DNA from: Paracentrotus lividus
Lineage: Eukaryota > Echinodermata > Echinoidea > Camarodonta > Echinidae
Assembly (NCBI GenBank): GCA_940671915.1
Contig: CALNVZ010002974.1
Location: 36,292,207-36,356,206 of the forward strand
Direction of reading: 5' to 3'
Length of the DNA: 64,000 bases
This document shows positions 25,301 to 36,470 of this stretch, in pieces. The first letter of the stretch is position 1, and each line of letters begins with the position of its first letter. The notes under the pieces were generated by a model. It was not told where the DNA came from and did not search any database. It saw nothing but the letters and a program-made list of their open reading frames with translations. A program made the translations under genes and the position numbers.

Positions 25301-28115
25301 CAAAGTTCACCGAAAATTCGGTTTTTGTCAAATCAATGTCATTTCCAGGTTGTTAATCATCATATAAATTGACATTTGACCTAATTTCAAGGTCATAAGG
25401 GTCACCAGAATGTGGCAACAATATTAGGCTAGTATGATTCATGTTTTAATGTTGATTAGTTTTATTAATATTGTGTATGGATATGTTGTGTCTGATCGCC
25501 GTTCAACTTGACTCTATTATATGCATTCAATTATGCATAAATAAACTAATTTGCATATTCCTCAAAACTGACTGGTCGGACGGTGAAAAAAATTATCATT
25601 GACTTAATTGCTAGTTATAAAATTACCTACAATTTGATACCAAATTCGACACAATTTGAAGAAAATTATGTTTATGTTGATGAAGCCTGACCTTTGACCT
25701 TCATTTTTGGTCACAAAAGGTCAATAAAAAAATGGCGACATTCTGATTCGTATGATCAAGTAGACCATATATAAGATGTTGCCAAACATTAACATGACTT
25801 GCAAACGAAACCTATATTTTCCCCATTGGATATCACACTATTATTTCCAGTTTCCAATAGTTCCTTGTTTTACTGTGTCTACATAATTATAGATTATGAG
25901 GGTCATTTTAGCTCAAATTGGCTGAATAATGTATAATGCTTCATTCCATTTGATTTGAGTACCTCTTCAAATTCCATACGATTTACTGAGTGTTTACCGG
26001 TGAGAATTATTCGGCCCAGACTTATTAGACACGGGCTTACACTTGAGCTTATTACTCGACTTTGTTACGGATCACGGTTTCATTTTGAAATCATATGGGG
26101 AATTGATAACCATTCTTCCATGAACGTGGTAATGGGTCGAATTGATTCTCAATTATGAGTAATGTGTTTAAACGGGATATTTCGAACTTTCTGAGCCGAT
26201 GGGGCTTTAGTGATGTGTAGGCTAATTGTTTAGTGTTGGTGCACTAGTTAACATGTAGGCCTGCATGTACCGACTTAAAGTAATATCGAACACAAAAATC
26301 TAGAAGATGTAAAGGAAAGGAAATGAAACAAAAGAAGAGAAACAGTAAGGATAACATTGTAAATACAAGTCTGCAACGACTAGATTATACGGTTGCCATT
26401 TACAAGCTAAGTTCCGATTTTATCCACTTTACACACACACACACACACATACACACAAACACACACACACGTGTGTGTATGTATATATGCATGTATATAC
26501 AGGGCGTCCCAAAAAGAACTATACACTTTTGAAATGGCTGCCAAATAATAAATATATGATTTTAGATAATGAAATTTACATGTATGGAAAGCTCATTATC
26601 TCAACTTTTATATGACACCAAAAAGTCCGAAAATAAGTCATGCATGAATGAGCAGCGTTCACTTTTGTAAAGGGTATGGAAATTAGGGTGCGCAGGAATT
26701 GCCCTACCAATTTGTATGAGGAAAGTCATTTGGAGCTTATGGAATTGAGGATGATATGCAGAATTACTGATCAATTATGATGAGTTGGGGTTTGCTAAGT
26801 GAAATTTGCGGAATTGGGGATTACAATGTCATGCATGAGTGAACAGGAATATGTATTTCCTATTGTTGCATTGTAACTTTCCAAGGTATATTTAGTGAGG
26901 TCCTTCAGTGGTGTGTTTAATCTCTCTCTCTCTCTCTCTTTGTCTTCATCCCCCTCTCCCTCTCTCTTCTTTCGTTCTCTCCCTGTCTCCCTCCCTCTCT
27001 CTCTCTCTCTCTCCTTCTATCTCTCTTTTTTGCATGGGTGTGTTTTTGACCATTCATATTCATTGGATTCTACTCCAAATATCCTGACTACCTTTCCGCA
27101 TCCCGGTCTACTCACATTTACTCAAATTGGGATGGTTGATGACAATCTATCAATCAATCGGTCACATAAATTAGACAATCAACACCCAGCTAGCAATCAC
27201 TTAATCAACAGTGTACCAGTCTCCAAATGTTTCAACTAATCAATCAAGCATTACATCATCTTCATACGGTTATTTCAATCAAAATGTCTTACTGTAATCC
27301 AATAAACCAATCAAGTCAATTGATCAACCAACCAACTATCGAGTCATTTTAGCAATTTGGACTTTTGTAAAGGAATATGGTACAGTGTTACACAAATTTG
27401 TGAAATTAACATGTCAGTCTTTATTTTCAGTTGAATTTTGTTCTTTTCGATTTTACACTTGTTTCATCCATCCTGTAACAAAACAAAAAGGAGAAAAAAA
27501 ATTGATAATGCAAAATTAAAATAAAAGTCTGTACGTTCAATGCTCAACGTGTCCTCCTCCTCTTTCGATGCACAACCTGTTTGTTGAAAAAAAAATGTCA
27601 CTGATGTTGGACATTCAGACAATCCAAAAGATCAGGAAAACAATCATCAAAAGGGATAAAAAAAACAACTTACCCTACATCTCACTTTTCTGCACCCCAT
27701 CCTGACTACCACGAACACACCACTGAATACAACTTTGAAAGTTACAATGCTATAATAGGAAATACATATTCCTGTTCACTCATGCATGAAATTGTAATCC
27801 CCAATTCCACAAATTTCACTTAGCAAACCCCAACTCATCATAATTGATCAGTAAATCTGCATATCATCCTCAATTCCATAAGCTCCAAATGACTTTCCTC
27901 ATACAAATTGGTAGGGCAATTCCTGGGCACCCTAATTTCCATACCCTTTACAAAAGTGAACGCTGCTCATTCATGCATGACTTATTTTCGGACTTTTTGG
28001 TGTCATATAACAGTTGGGATAATGAGCTTTCCATACATGTAAATTTCATTACCTAAAATTATATATTTGTTATTTGGCAGCCATTTCAAAAGTGTATAGT
28101 TCTTTTTGGGACGCA

Positions 28116-28159
<44 letters not shown>

Positions 28160-30015
28160 AATATATAGGCCTAAGACGAGATGAATAAAGAAAGGCACCG
28201 CGGCAAAAAAAAAAATATTTCCCTTACACAAGTACATGTGAAGATCACAGTTCCAAAAGGTAGTACATCCACTTATATCAAGAAAATAAATGAATTTTAA
28301 TTTGCCATTTTCCCTTGGGCTTTTTTTTTTTACAATTTGTTACCGAGGTAGTCATCATGTCATTGTTCATTTTAATTATGATTTCAAAAGCTTAGCTTTT
28401 TTTCTAATGATTTGAAGAAAAAAAATTCTGTGGATTTAGTACCTTTTGGAACCGAACACCTGCAAATCGTCTATTTTGAATAAATAAAACCAATCCTGGT
28501 TTTCTTTTCGGAACCATCAACATGATCGATGTATTTGAATAATATTCTGAGCACATGTAAATAAAATAAAACTTTAGAATTTTAATGTTTAAGATTTTTT
28601 TAGTTATCACTTTAATCCTCCCAAAATAATCACCAGAATCGCAGAAATTGATTTCCTTTAGCTAAATCTTGTTAAAAGAACCTCGAAAAGAACTGAACCA
28701 CGTGTGAAAAAAGGCCTGATAAATTGCATTGTGCATATTGGGGATTTTTTAAAACTATCAAATTCATATAATCAGGCGTGGGTGAAGTTCATTTTTTAAA
28801 CTAAATCAAAATAAATGTTCACTTTTTAACAGAAGTCATTTTAGGCTTATGAGAATAAACTTACTCCAATGATAAAGCAATGTAAATGCCCTAATGTTTT
28901 TTCTTGGTCGTCATGGTCATGCAAATAATAAGTTAATCATCATGTTTATTGTCAAATTTTGTGTACAATGGAGTCATTTGTTTAGAAAGAGAACAAAGTC
29001 AAACTTTATTTTCTTATTATCGTGTCTTCTGCCATACATCCTTTCACACTCCACATCCTCATGTGCCTTTGGGAATCAGTCTTTCTAGGTTTTGGGAGGC
29101 AACTTTTATCTTTGGTGTCCCATACGAAGTCCCACACATACCTGTTGCTGTCATGACCCACTCGAAACCTGGTGTGATGAGATCTTCCTAAGCGAGCAAA
29201 ACGAAGATACCTAACCGCTGGCTTAATTAAAGTTTTAAATTATCTGGACTTCGTCTGGTGAGCTGCCGTGAGAGACATCAATAATTGAAAGACGCCGTCC
29301 CTTTGAGTTTTCTCTAACTTTGGCACCTCGAATTCGTTGTCCGTCCATGACACGACTAAGTAGAACAGGGAATCCTCTTGAGTTAGGGCATGGAATTGTT
29401 GTAAAGAGGGATTCTTATTGCCAGAGGTGATGGGGAAAAGCAATTCGAAACAAAGTCATTTGAACAATGAATTTTACAATGACAAATTTATTATCTTTAG
29501 TGCAACATGCTTTACTGTATCAAATCCCTCATGCATATATACAGTGCGTCCCAAAAAGAACTATACACTTTTGAAATGGCTACCAAATAGACAAATATAT
29601 GGTTCTTGGGGGGAAAAAAAGTTTAGATATATATAAAGCTCATATCCTCAAGTATCATTATGACACAAAAAATTCCGAAAATGACCCATTCTTCAGTGAA
29701 CAATGCCCACTTTTATGTAGGGCACAAAAATTAGCCTGCACAGGAATTCGGTATTCATTTATCACCTTTTTATGGCACGATAAGACGGATTCAAGCAATA
29801 CTGGAATAAATCAGCCAACAAAGACCAACAAAATAAACTGAATTCAAAGCAAAAATGAATGATATGAAAACAAAACGGTGAAAAAAAAATTTGTGTATAA
29901 TTTTGATTGTTTATTTCTAACTCTTGGTATATCTTTTACTCTGTTAGCTGAGTCATTCCATTATTCTTTGATTTCCTACCGGCGTGCCATACAAAGGTGA
30001 TAAATGAATAGGGAA

Positions 30016-30056
<41 letters not shown>

Positions 30057-30978
30057 TGTCTATTTCTTAATTTCAACTATTTGTAGCTTGTTTTCATGTT
30101 TTGTTTTTTTTTTGTTGCCCTATTTAAAACGATTAAAAACATTATATACATAAATCCGCAAAGACATCCTACTTTCCCCATTTGAATGCGATTCTATTCG
30201 CATTTCTCACTTTTTTCTCTTCACTATTTATCCCCCGGGGGGGGGGGNNNNNNNNNNNNNNNNNNNNNNNNNNNNNNNNNNNNNNNNNNNNNNNNNNNNN
30301 NNNNNNNNNNNNNNNNNNNNNNNNNNNNNNNNNNNNNNNNNNNNNNNNNNNNNNNNNNNNNNNNNNNNNNNNNNNNNNNNNNNNNNNNNNNNNNNNNNNN
30401 NNNNNNNNNNNNNNNNNNNNNNNNNNNNNNNNNNNNNNNNNNNNNNNNNNNNNNNNNNNNNNNNNNNNNNNNNNNNNNNNNNNNNNNNNNNNNNNNNNNN
30501 NNNNNNNNNNNNNNNNNNNNNNNNNNNNNNNNNNNNNNNNNNNNNNNNNNNNNNNTTTATCCCCTCAAAATGTATGCTATTTTCCCGCCAGGGAAGCTTC
30601 CTTATTCAACGAAGATGAATTGAGGAAACCAACAAGTATTCTTTGTTGACACACAAATCTATCCAATGGTTGTTTGGTATATAGCGCTCTTTCCTTCCTG
30701 TACAAAGCCCTTTACCACTTGCACAACACAGCGGAAATTGTACCATTTTGCCCAAAACTCTTCAGCGCATGCATTGGCATGAAAATTCCCCTTTCTTTTA
30801 AATTGCTAACGATGGAAAGAGGGATTTGATTATTACGACATGATTTATTCATATTTATTCTTTTTTCAAGTACAATGATTAGCACTTATAACGCGCATAA
30901 TGCGCCATCGATTCTATTCAGAGGAGCAGTGGAAACATTTAAGGAATTTCCTCCATATACCCATTTACCTATACACTG

Positions 30979-31012
<34 letters not shown>

Positions 31013-31387
31013 AAAAAAAAAAAATACTGTCGTATTTACTTAATTCAATCATGTTAAGAAACTGCCTTAATTTGTTCAAGTATTAACAACTCCATGCTAT
31101 TTTAAGTATCTTCTACTGGAATGGTATGAAGTTATTATTACTTGATTCAATTGAGTAATATTTAATTCAATTGAGTAAAAGAATATTTAAAAAAAATAGA
31201 AAAATGGGGAGGGGACTTTCTAAGCACGAAAGTCCACTGACATCATTTCAACCTACGTGTTTAAACCAAATATCAGACTTCCAATTTTGTCACTTACCTG
31301 TAATTTGATAGGTACTCGACATTTATATTTATATCTCAAACAGTGCATCCTAACAAATAAAAACAGTGAGAACTTTTTTCTTAAAAC

Positions 31388-31423
<36 letters not shown>

Positions 31424-32020
31424 TTGAGTTTCTGGTTTAATGTTGCTTCTTTCTTTGCTTCCAATAAAAATTGAACTTTTTTACACACCCTAATCCAAAA
31501 CATTTCAAGCACAATATATATGACAGTTATCTAAAAAATTGTGTATATTTACTTAGCTGCTCTTAATGAAATTCATGTATTATGTAAATAAGACGTTAAT
31601 TGAAAAAAAATAAGTACATTAAACTTGATTTTTTAAGTAATAAGTATTTATAAAGAAATGTGCTTAATCGCATTTATATTTACTTAATCAAGCAAGTTAG
31701 AATTACTTTAATTTTTCTTCCAAAAAATGAGTAAATTCAACGACAACTTTAATTTTGAGTTAGTAAGACTTAATTTGAATGTTTAAATGTTAATGTTTTC
31801 TTTTTTAAGTTAAAATTACTTAAGAAAATCATGGAATAATTACAAATTAGCATATTATTTTTTACAGTGTACTTGCGTCGAGTGAGGCCAAATTTTTTAG
31901 ATAATGTCTTTCCATACATGAAGTATATAAGTAAATTAAGTATGATCTACTATCGTAAAATAATGTAACTATAATTCATTTATTAATAACAATGTTGTTC
32001 ACACCCCCCCCCTCCCCCGG

Positions 32021-32054
<34 letters not shown>

Positions 32055-32352
32055 CTTTCTCTATCTCTTTAACTCTCTGTATATCTCTGTCTCTCTGTAT
32101 ATCTCTGTCTATCTCTACCTCTGACTGTCCCTCTTATTATATTTCCACCGCTTCTCTTTTATATCTGCATGCCCTCTTCTCCTTCTCCCCTCCCATTATC
32201 CAGAAATGGACAAGAGGCAAGTTAACGTTGGACTCCGTCTTGTATCGATGGATACATTACGTAATCGTCTTAAGGACGTAGCAAACACAAGAAGCCGACA
32301 ACAAATGCTCAAAAACGAGAACCTCATGGACCGCGTCGGGAGAAGGAGATAA
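22400..32352 (+). CDS. CRH/urocortin/DH44-type neuropeptide precursor (131 aa, 2 coding exons)
   Basis: Seen: exon A (CDS 22436-22682) ends in phase 1 at a GTAAGT donor. Exon B (32204-32352) follows a strong polypyrimidine-CAG acceptor and joins in phase to give 131 codons and a stop. Residues 1 to about 27 form a signal peptide. An acidic spacer, KR (44-45), a 40-residue spacer, KR (86-87), a 40-residue peptide and GRRR (128-131) follow. The peptide starts with Gln (likely pyroglutamate) and has VSMDTLRNRL in its N-terminal half and NENLMDRV before the amidation Gly. Known: CRH-family peptides are about 40 residues, amidated, with a D-x-LR-x-R-L-like block and an N-x-x-Φ-Φ-D-x-V-amide or I-amide end (compare urocortin and urotensin I). 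They act on class B receptors in stress and diuretic signalling. Inferred: echinoderm CRH-type hormone. An acceptor at 22397-22399 implies an upstream 5' UTR exon. Confidence 0.85.
22436..22682 (+). CDS. CRH-type precursor, coding exon A (signal peptide and spacer)
   Basis: Encodes residues 1-82 plus one base of codon 83. Residues 8-22 are a hydrophobic core (LLLLAAIFSVFLACL), with likely cleavage just after LPSLGQ. An acidic stretch (YEDIDEENEGEW) leads to a KR site at 44-45. The segment after it has a helical, amphipathic look (NFQKMSKYLQGMASRRL) with an RR at 76-77. The acceptor CTTCACAG ends at 22399 and the donor is CAC/GTAAGT. No in-frame stop lies between the acceptor and the ATG, but the signal peptide supports this start. 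Confidence 0.8.
23730..25840. mobile_element. Large foldback element, arms about 1.05 kb
   Basis: The left half (about 23730-24770) and right half (about 24815-25840) are near-complete reverse complements, with a central loop of only about 40-50 bases. The outermost matched bases are TAGTGTGAGATCC on the left and, read back on the right, TAGTGTGATATCC. Both arms are rich in TGACCT/AGGTCA words; the left arm has AGGTCAAAGGTCAAAGGTCA at 24384. Arms differ by scattered substitutions and indels. The frame at 24232-24489 lies inside an arm and has no family resemblance. No transposase was seen. It sits in the CRH intron. Confidence 0.9.
26432..26478. repeat. (CA)n / (GT)n microsatellite
   Basis: A CA dinucleotide tract flipping to GTGTGTGT at its right edge, just outside the TA-flanked foldback element. 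Confidence 0.9.
26500..28118. mobile_element. TA-flanked foldback element (mariner-like ends), arms about 410 bp
   Basis: Arms at 26500-26918 and 27714-28118 are inverted copies. The ends are CAGGGCGTCCCAAAAAGAAC and, read back, CAGTGCGTCCCAAAAAGAAC, each flanked by TA (26498-26499 and 28119-28120). TA duplication and a GTCCCAAAAAG-type end are what Tc1/mariner elements show (known). The 795-bp spacer holds CT-rich microsatellites (about 26921-27022) and AATCAATCA-rich DNA, and no transposase. A third, partial copy is at 29542. Confidence 0.85.
28121..28154. repeat. (TA)n microsatellite
   Basis: TA repeat abutting the right end of the foldback element, possibly expanded from its TA target site. 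Confidence 0.9.
28155..29541. other. Intron segment with no firm feature
   Basis: A minus-strand frame at 29240-29443 is GC-richer than its surroundings and encodes a plausible mixed peptide (it includes FYLVVSWTDNEFEVPKLEKT), but clear splice sites and a family match are missing. I do not call it an exon. Confidence 0.3.
29542..30015. mobile_element. Partial copy of the TA-flanked foldback family
   Basis: Starts with CAGTGCGTCCCAAAAAGAAC after TA, the same end as the element at 26500, and follows its arm with many changes for about 160 bp. A short inverted pair (29751-29779 with 29983-30010) suggests it also folds back. The outer right arm is missing and a (TA)n tract lies there instead (about 30016-30055). 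Confidence 0.65.
30248..30555. other. Assembly gap (308 N)
   Basis: A run of N directly after a G-run. Open frames drawn across it have no meaning. Confidence 1.
30974..31869. mobile_element. TA-flanked element with CACTGTAAAAAA ends
   Basis: Starts CACTGTAAAAAA and ends TTTTTTACAGTG, each bordered by TA (30972-30973 and 31870-31871). The interior is very AT-rich, with many ACTTAA, TTAAGT and AATTGAGTAA words and an A-run at 31391-31419. No coding capacity. TA duplication fits a Tc1/mariner-type non-autonomous element. A related end (CACTGTTAAAA) bounds the element at 32447. Confidence 0.75.
31997..32110. repeat. C-run and (CT)n-rich tract
   Basis: CCCCCCCCTCCCCC, then CT repeats, about 90 bases upstream of the acceptor of CRH-type exon B. 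Confidence 0.85.
32204..32352 (+). CDS. CRH-type precursor, coding exon B (mature amidated peptide)
   Basis: Encodes residue 83 (shared codon) to 131, then TAA at 32350-32352. QMD-KR precedes a 40-residue peptide starting QVNVGLRLV and ending ENLMDRV, followed by G (amide donor) and RRR (cleavage). It is charged throughout and has no Cys, as expected of the long helical peptides of this family. A single exon holding the whole mature peptide is also the common layout in vertebrate CRH genes (established knowledge). Short minus-strand frames over this exon are shadows. Confidence 0.85.
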
Positions 32353-32446
32353 TGCTTCAATACCACAAAATATAATCAGGTAAAGCTCACGTCCAATGTT
32401 TCCAAATAACACAGGGCGATTAAAAAAAAAACAATCCAAGCAAGCA
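32353..32446 (+). other. Likely 3' UTR of the CRH-type gene
   Basis: Follows the stop codon. A donor-like AATCAG/GTAAAG occurs at 32379. A later acceptor-like CTCTTTTAG at about 33633 and an AATAAA at 35975-35980 could belong to a spliced 3' UTR. This is inference from signals only. Confidence 0.3.
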
Positions 32447-32642
32447 CACTGTTAAAAGGCTGTGTAAAAAAAAATAAACAACTTGTTTAAAACTGTACAC
32501 AACCGCTGTTTTATATAGTAACCATCTAACTCTTGTGTAAGTCATTACACAAAACCTGTTGTTTAAAGTTTAACCAACTGTTGTTTAAGAATCTTGCACA
32601 ACTGTTTTAAAACTACATTTTTTACACAACGTTTTAACAGTG
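32447..32642. mobile_element. Small MITE with CACTGTTAAAA ends
   Basis: Starts CACTGTTAAAAGGCTGTGTA and reads back from the right as CACTGTTAAAACGTTGTGTA. It is flanked by CA on both sides, a possible 2-bp duplication. The interior repeats AACTGTTGTTTAA-like words. It lies about 95 bases after the CRH-type stop codon. Confidence 0.75.
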
Positions 32643-33978
32643 CAATATCTTTAGAGAGAAGACAAAAATATTTATTTTAATATAGCGAGAGGATACCCCC
32701 ACCTCTGTTATTTTGTCATGACAACATTTGAGGTCATTACAATCACGCTTGAGTTTGAGTTTGAGTTGATTTAATATCTAAATACATTATTACAAAGCAT
32801 ATAAACATGTGATATAAAAAAATATATATCATAGGATAAAAGGTATCAGAAAAAGAACATAAATAAAATTGGGTCTGGCAGACATTTTACTATACAAGTC
32901 ATGTTGACTTTTAAATCAGCAATGTCAAAATTGGAATATGCGCACTGGAGTTTGATATTTTGATCAACAAAACAAAATGATCAATTTGAACTTCTCCTTG
33001 CGTACTTTCACATTATCTTGTGTGATGTGTTCTGAGACTCAACTTTTTGGACATATTTGTCCAGATGATATAAAAGTGTTAAGTCCTAGACTTTTTATTT
33101 TTAACACTTTTTTTTTTCACACAATTTTTCAATTGGATTGAACGTTTTTTTTTTTTTGTTTTTTTTTGGCTGTTCATAAACAAATTTGAAGATTTTTAAT
33201 CGCGATCACATTTCGGAAGAAATTGATTGAAGGAAATATTTAATCGAACGTAGATAGTTTGAACTTGACCAGGAAAACTTTTATACCAATTTCCTGACGC
33301 ATATCCTTTATTCACACGGGTATAAGCAGTAAAATTTACCTTTATTGTGGACTCGTTTACAGAGCTTTACATGATTATATTCATTGTACTGTCTGCGATA
33401 CTTCCTCTGTATGATACAATCATTACAAATTGTTGTTATTATTCATTTATCTATAATTAATTCTTTTTTTAATTCTTATTTGAGTTTGGTCTTACTTGTC
33501 CTAATCTTTCATAAATATATGTGTAAATATTGTGATTTTATTAATTCAATACAACATGTTTAAATACGTGTTATTGTCTTTTTTATGTATTACATAATAA
33601 CTTATTTATTTTTCTCATTTTTTTCTCTTTTAGAAAACATCATGATTTGGGGTGCGTAGCAACAGCAATGTAGAGACTATCATCTTTACTGAACATCTGG
33701 CGGGATGAGGATTTCTTTTTCTTTCTTTCTTTTTTTTTTTTTTTTTTTTTTTAAATAATCAAGATTACAGTACAACTACTCAGAAAACCATCCTTCATCT
33801 TCTTTACGCTTGCTGCCTGACAGCGCTACGTACAAAATTCGAAAATTCTAAAATAAAATAATTCCATAAACTAAGTTTATGATACCCTTTAATTGATGGA
33901 TGCATAAGTTCCAGGTCGGCAGGCAGTGCTATTGTTATTTCGGCAAAATATTACTAATTTTTTAAAAGGAGGACTCCA
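32643..33978. other. AT-rich stretch, possible downstream UTR signals
   Basis: T-runs at about 33147-33167 and 33730-33752. A CTCTTTTAG acceptor-like site near 33634 is followed by about 80 bases of less AT-rich sequence with no good frame. Nothing firmer can be said. Confidence 0.3.
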
Positions 33979-34263
33979 GGGTTGTGTTGCATAAAACTTT
34001 TATTCTAACCTTAGTTTTCTAGGGTTAAAAAAAATCAGGTTATGTAGACATATTTCTTAGGTTATTTAACTGAGTTTTAAAACCCCCTAAAAATCGATTG
34101 CATAAATACTTCTAAAAACTGAAACTGAAACTTGAAGTGTTTATGCAATGGGGAAAAAAAAAATCCGGTAAAATATTGTAACCGGAGTTTTCGGACTTTA
34201 ACCGGAGTTTTCAGATTTTTACCGGAAAAAAACTCCGGTTAAAAGTTTTATGCAACGGGGCCC
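33979..34263. mobile_element. Foldback MITE, GTTGCATAAAAC family (copy 2)
   Basis: Ends GGGTTGTGTTGCATAAAACT and, read back, GGGCCCCGTTGCATAAAACT. It shares the ACCGGAGTTTTC words with the copy at 8699 but is longer (285 bp) because of an extra middle segment that itself pairs in part (AACTGAAACTGAAACTTG region). Confidence 0.75.
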
Positions 34264-35468
34264 AGGCTGTAGTTTGTATGTATAGAAACATAGAGCAGTA
34301 AATTAAAAAAGCACAACACTGAAAATCTGCGTGAGATTATGCCAATTACTGTGTTTTACGGGGGGGGGGGGGGGGGGGGAATCATAACCTTAAAAAATGC
34401 ATAATTTTGTTATTTTTCATCCGATTTCGATGACATTTTCTGTGTTGTGCTTGTTAAATTTTACTTTACTTTCCAAAATATTTCAATTTCAGCATTTTGA
34501 TATGCAGAAATCACTGCTTAAAATAGTTGGATAAAGTTATTGTATACACAACAGTATCTTAAACACAAGTTTTTTGCAAATCAATTTTTACCAAATAACA
34601 GTCAACATATTTTATCCTGCTATTAAAAGAATATTTTCTCCCTGTAAAATCTTTTTTTTTAAATAACGTGCATGTTTGTTTGGTAAAATTTACCTAATTT
34701 TCTAAAGCAGCGATTTTTTCACTACAGAATTTTTCACTTTGTGTTTTAGAGTATTAGTAATAGCTTCTACTGGAGATGAGTTCGTGTATCTGTAACTATA
34801 CGTTTTGATGATGTGTAATAAGTTTAAGTTTTATCCCTTTGCCAAAGATTGACAATGAAGAGACTAAAAATGTATGCTGTTTATATTGCAACTATACATG
34901 TATATCATAAATGAAAGGAATTTATTAAGAGCGAATTTGAAGGAAGATATCAATGTAATAAATAATTCACTCCTCATTTAATATTTCGTTTGCCCGACTT
35001 TGTTCGCGCACAATATAAATGTATAGCCAAGTATGTATTTATTATGGTATCATTCCTTATTATGAATATTTTGTAGGTATTTTTAAATTTATGACAGACC
35101 ACGAAAAATTGAATTGGAAGAATTTATGATAAATCATAAAGGACGTCTTTTCTATGTTAGTTGAAGCATATAGCTTCATAGACGCATCTAGGTAAGCCGC
35201 ACTTGGGGTAGATTAGAGTAGGCTGATAGTTTAGTCATTCCTTTTGTGCAATAACATTTTCTCTTCGTTAGTCTACCTGATAAGGATTTAATCAGGAGCG
35301 ATATTAGTTTTTTGCAAGAAGTAGAAATGAAACGAAATGAAATGGAAAGTAGAGTTTACATCATAAGCTAATAGCAGGCCAAAATTAATGTAGCATCGTA
35401 GGCATAGGATTTGTAAATACCGAGGACAGATAAAATAATGGTAATTACAAGATTTGATGAGAGCTTTG

Positions 35469-35501
<33 letters not shown>

Positions 35502-36119
35502 AAAATAAAAAGGTGCTTAAAATCTAAATACCAAACTTGTATAGATTAAGAGTTTCATTTTGTGTAATCGTCTATAGTCCTATACAAAGAAAGAAGTGTT
35601 ACTGTAAGTTCATTCGAATTTTACAACTCTTACAAGACAATATGTTACTGTAAGTTTAATGATGATTATCTGTTAATTAGATGATGTGTGGTTCTGTAAT
35701 AAGAGTATAAATACTTAGAATTCATATATGAATCATTACAATTTGGACAAGAGATAATTAGTGTACTGTCCTCAGAATAGGTACAAACCAGATTTGACAC
35801 ACACAAAAAGCGAATTTAATGCGTAGCATTAAACTGCATGTATTGCTGTATTGGGAATTGTGTATGATACTAATGCAAGGCTGAACAAACTTTTTATTTG
35901 ATGGATTCAAGTTATTTATTTTGTATATAATTTATGTCAGTTGTTGTATTATAACGATTGTGAATAAGTGACACAATAAAATATATGAAATAATATGAAA
36001 CATGTGCCTCATGTTATGATTGTCTTATGACTAGAACAAAAATTTGGTCCGGAAGTTTTATCGCACCGGCAAGTCCTGTGTGTAGCATTCATAATCCTTA
36101 TATAAATAGATAAACATAA
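34264..36119. other. Stretch with a G-run, an A/T-run and a polyadenylation signal
   Basis: G-run at 34361-34379 and T-run at 35469-35499. An AATAAA at 35975-35980 follows unusual-looking AT-rich sequence with no frames, as a 3' UTR end might; assignment to the CRH-type gene is speculation. Confidence 0.3.
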
Positions 36120-36137
36120 CATTATAAACATATTAAC

Positions 36138-36183
36138 CCCCCCAAAAAAAAAAAAAAAAAAATAATAATAAATAAATAAATAA

Positions 36184-36234
<51 letters not shown>

Positions 36235-36470
36235 TAATAACAATAATAATAATAATAATAAAATTAAAAAATCAATCAATCAATCAATCAATCAAAAACT
36301 TTAAAAAAAAGGAAATAAATCAATCAATGAATCAATCAATCAATAAAAAAAATATTTAAAACAAATATTATAATTCAAATAATAATAATAATAATAACCA
36401 AAAAATGAAAATAGAATTAAAAAAAATGATTAATAAATAAATAAATAAACAAATAAATAAATAAATATTT
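36138..36470. repeat. AAT / AATC / AAAT compound microsatellite
   Basis: Long A-run, then (AAT)n, (ATCA)n and (AAAT)n tracts in sequence. Confidence 0.95.

Larger units (their letters stand above)
22683..32203 (+). other. CRH-type gene intron (about 9.5 kb, with assembly gap)
   Basis: Bounded by GTAAGT at 22683 and a CT-rich tract ending CCAG at 32203. It holds the foldback elements at 23730, 26500 and 29542, the TA-flanked element at 30974, several microsatellites and 308 Ns (30248-30555). An alternative acceptor (CTGTTAG, 23036) would also stay in phase for about 33 codons, but it leads to no hormone-like peptide. Confidence 0.75.

Noticed and set aside
29240-29443. 67-codon minus-strand frame with a plausible peptide
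   Set aside because: No clear acceptor or donor and no recognised family; kept only as a note in the intron entry.
30182-30649. 145- and 155-codon frames through the N run
   Set aside because: Made open only by the assembly gap.
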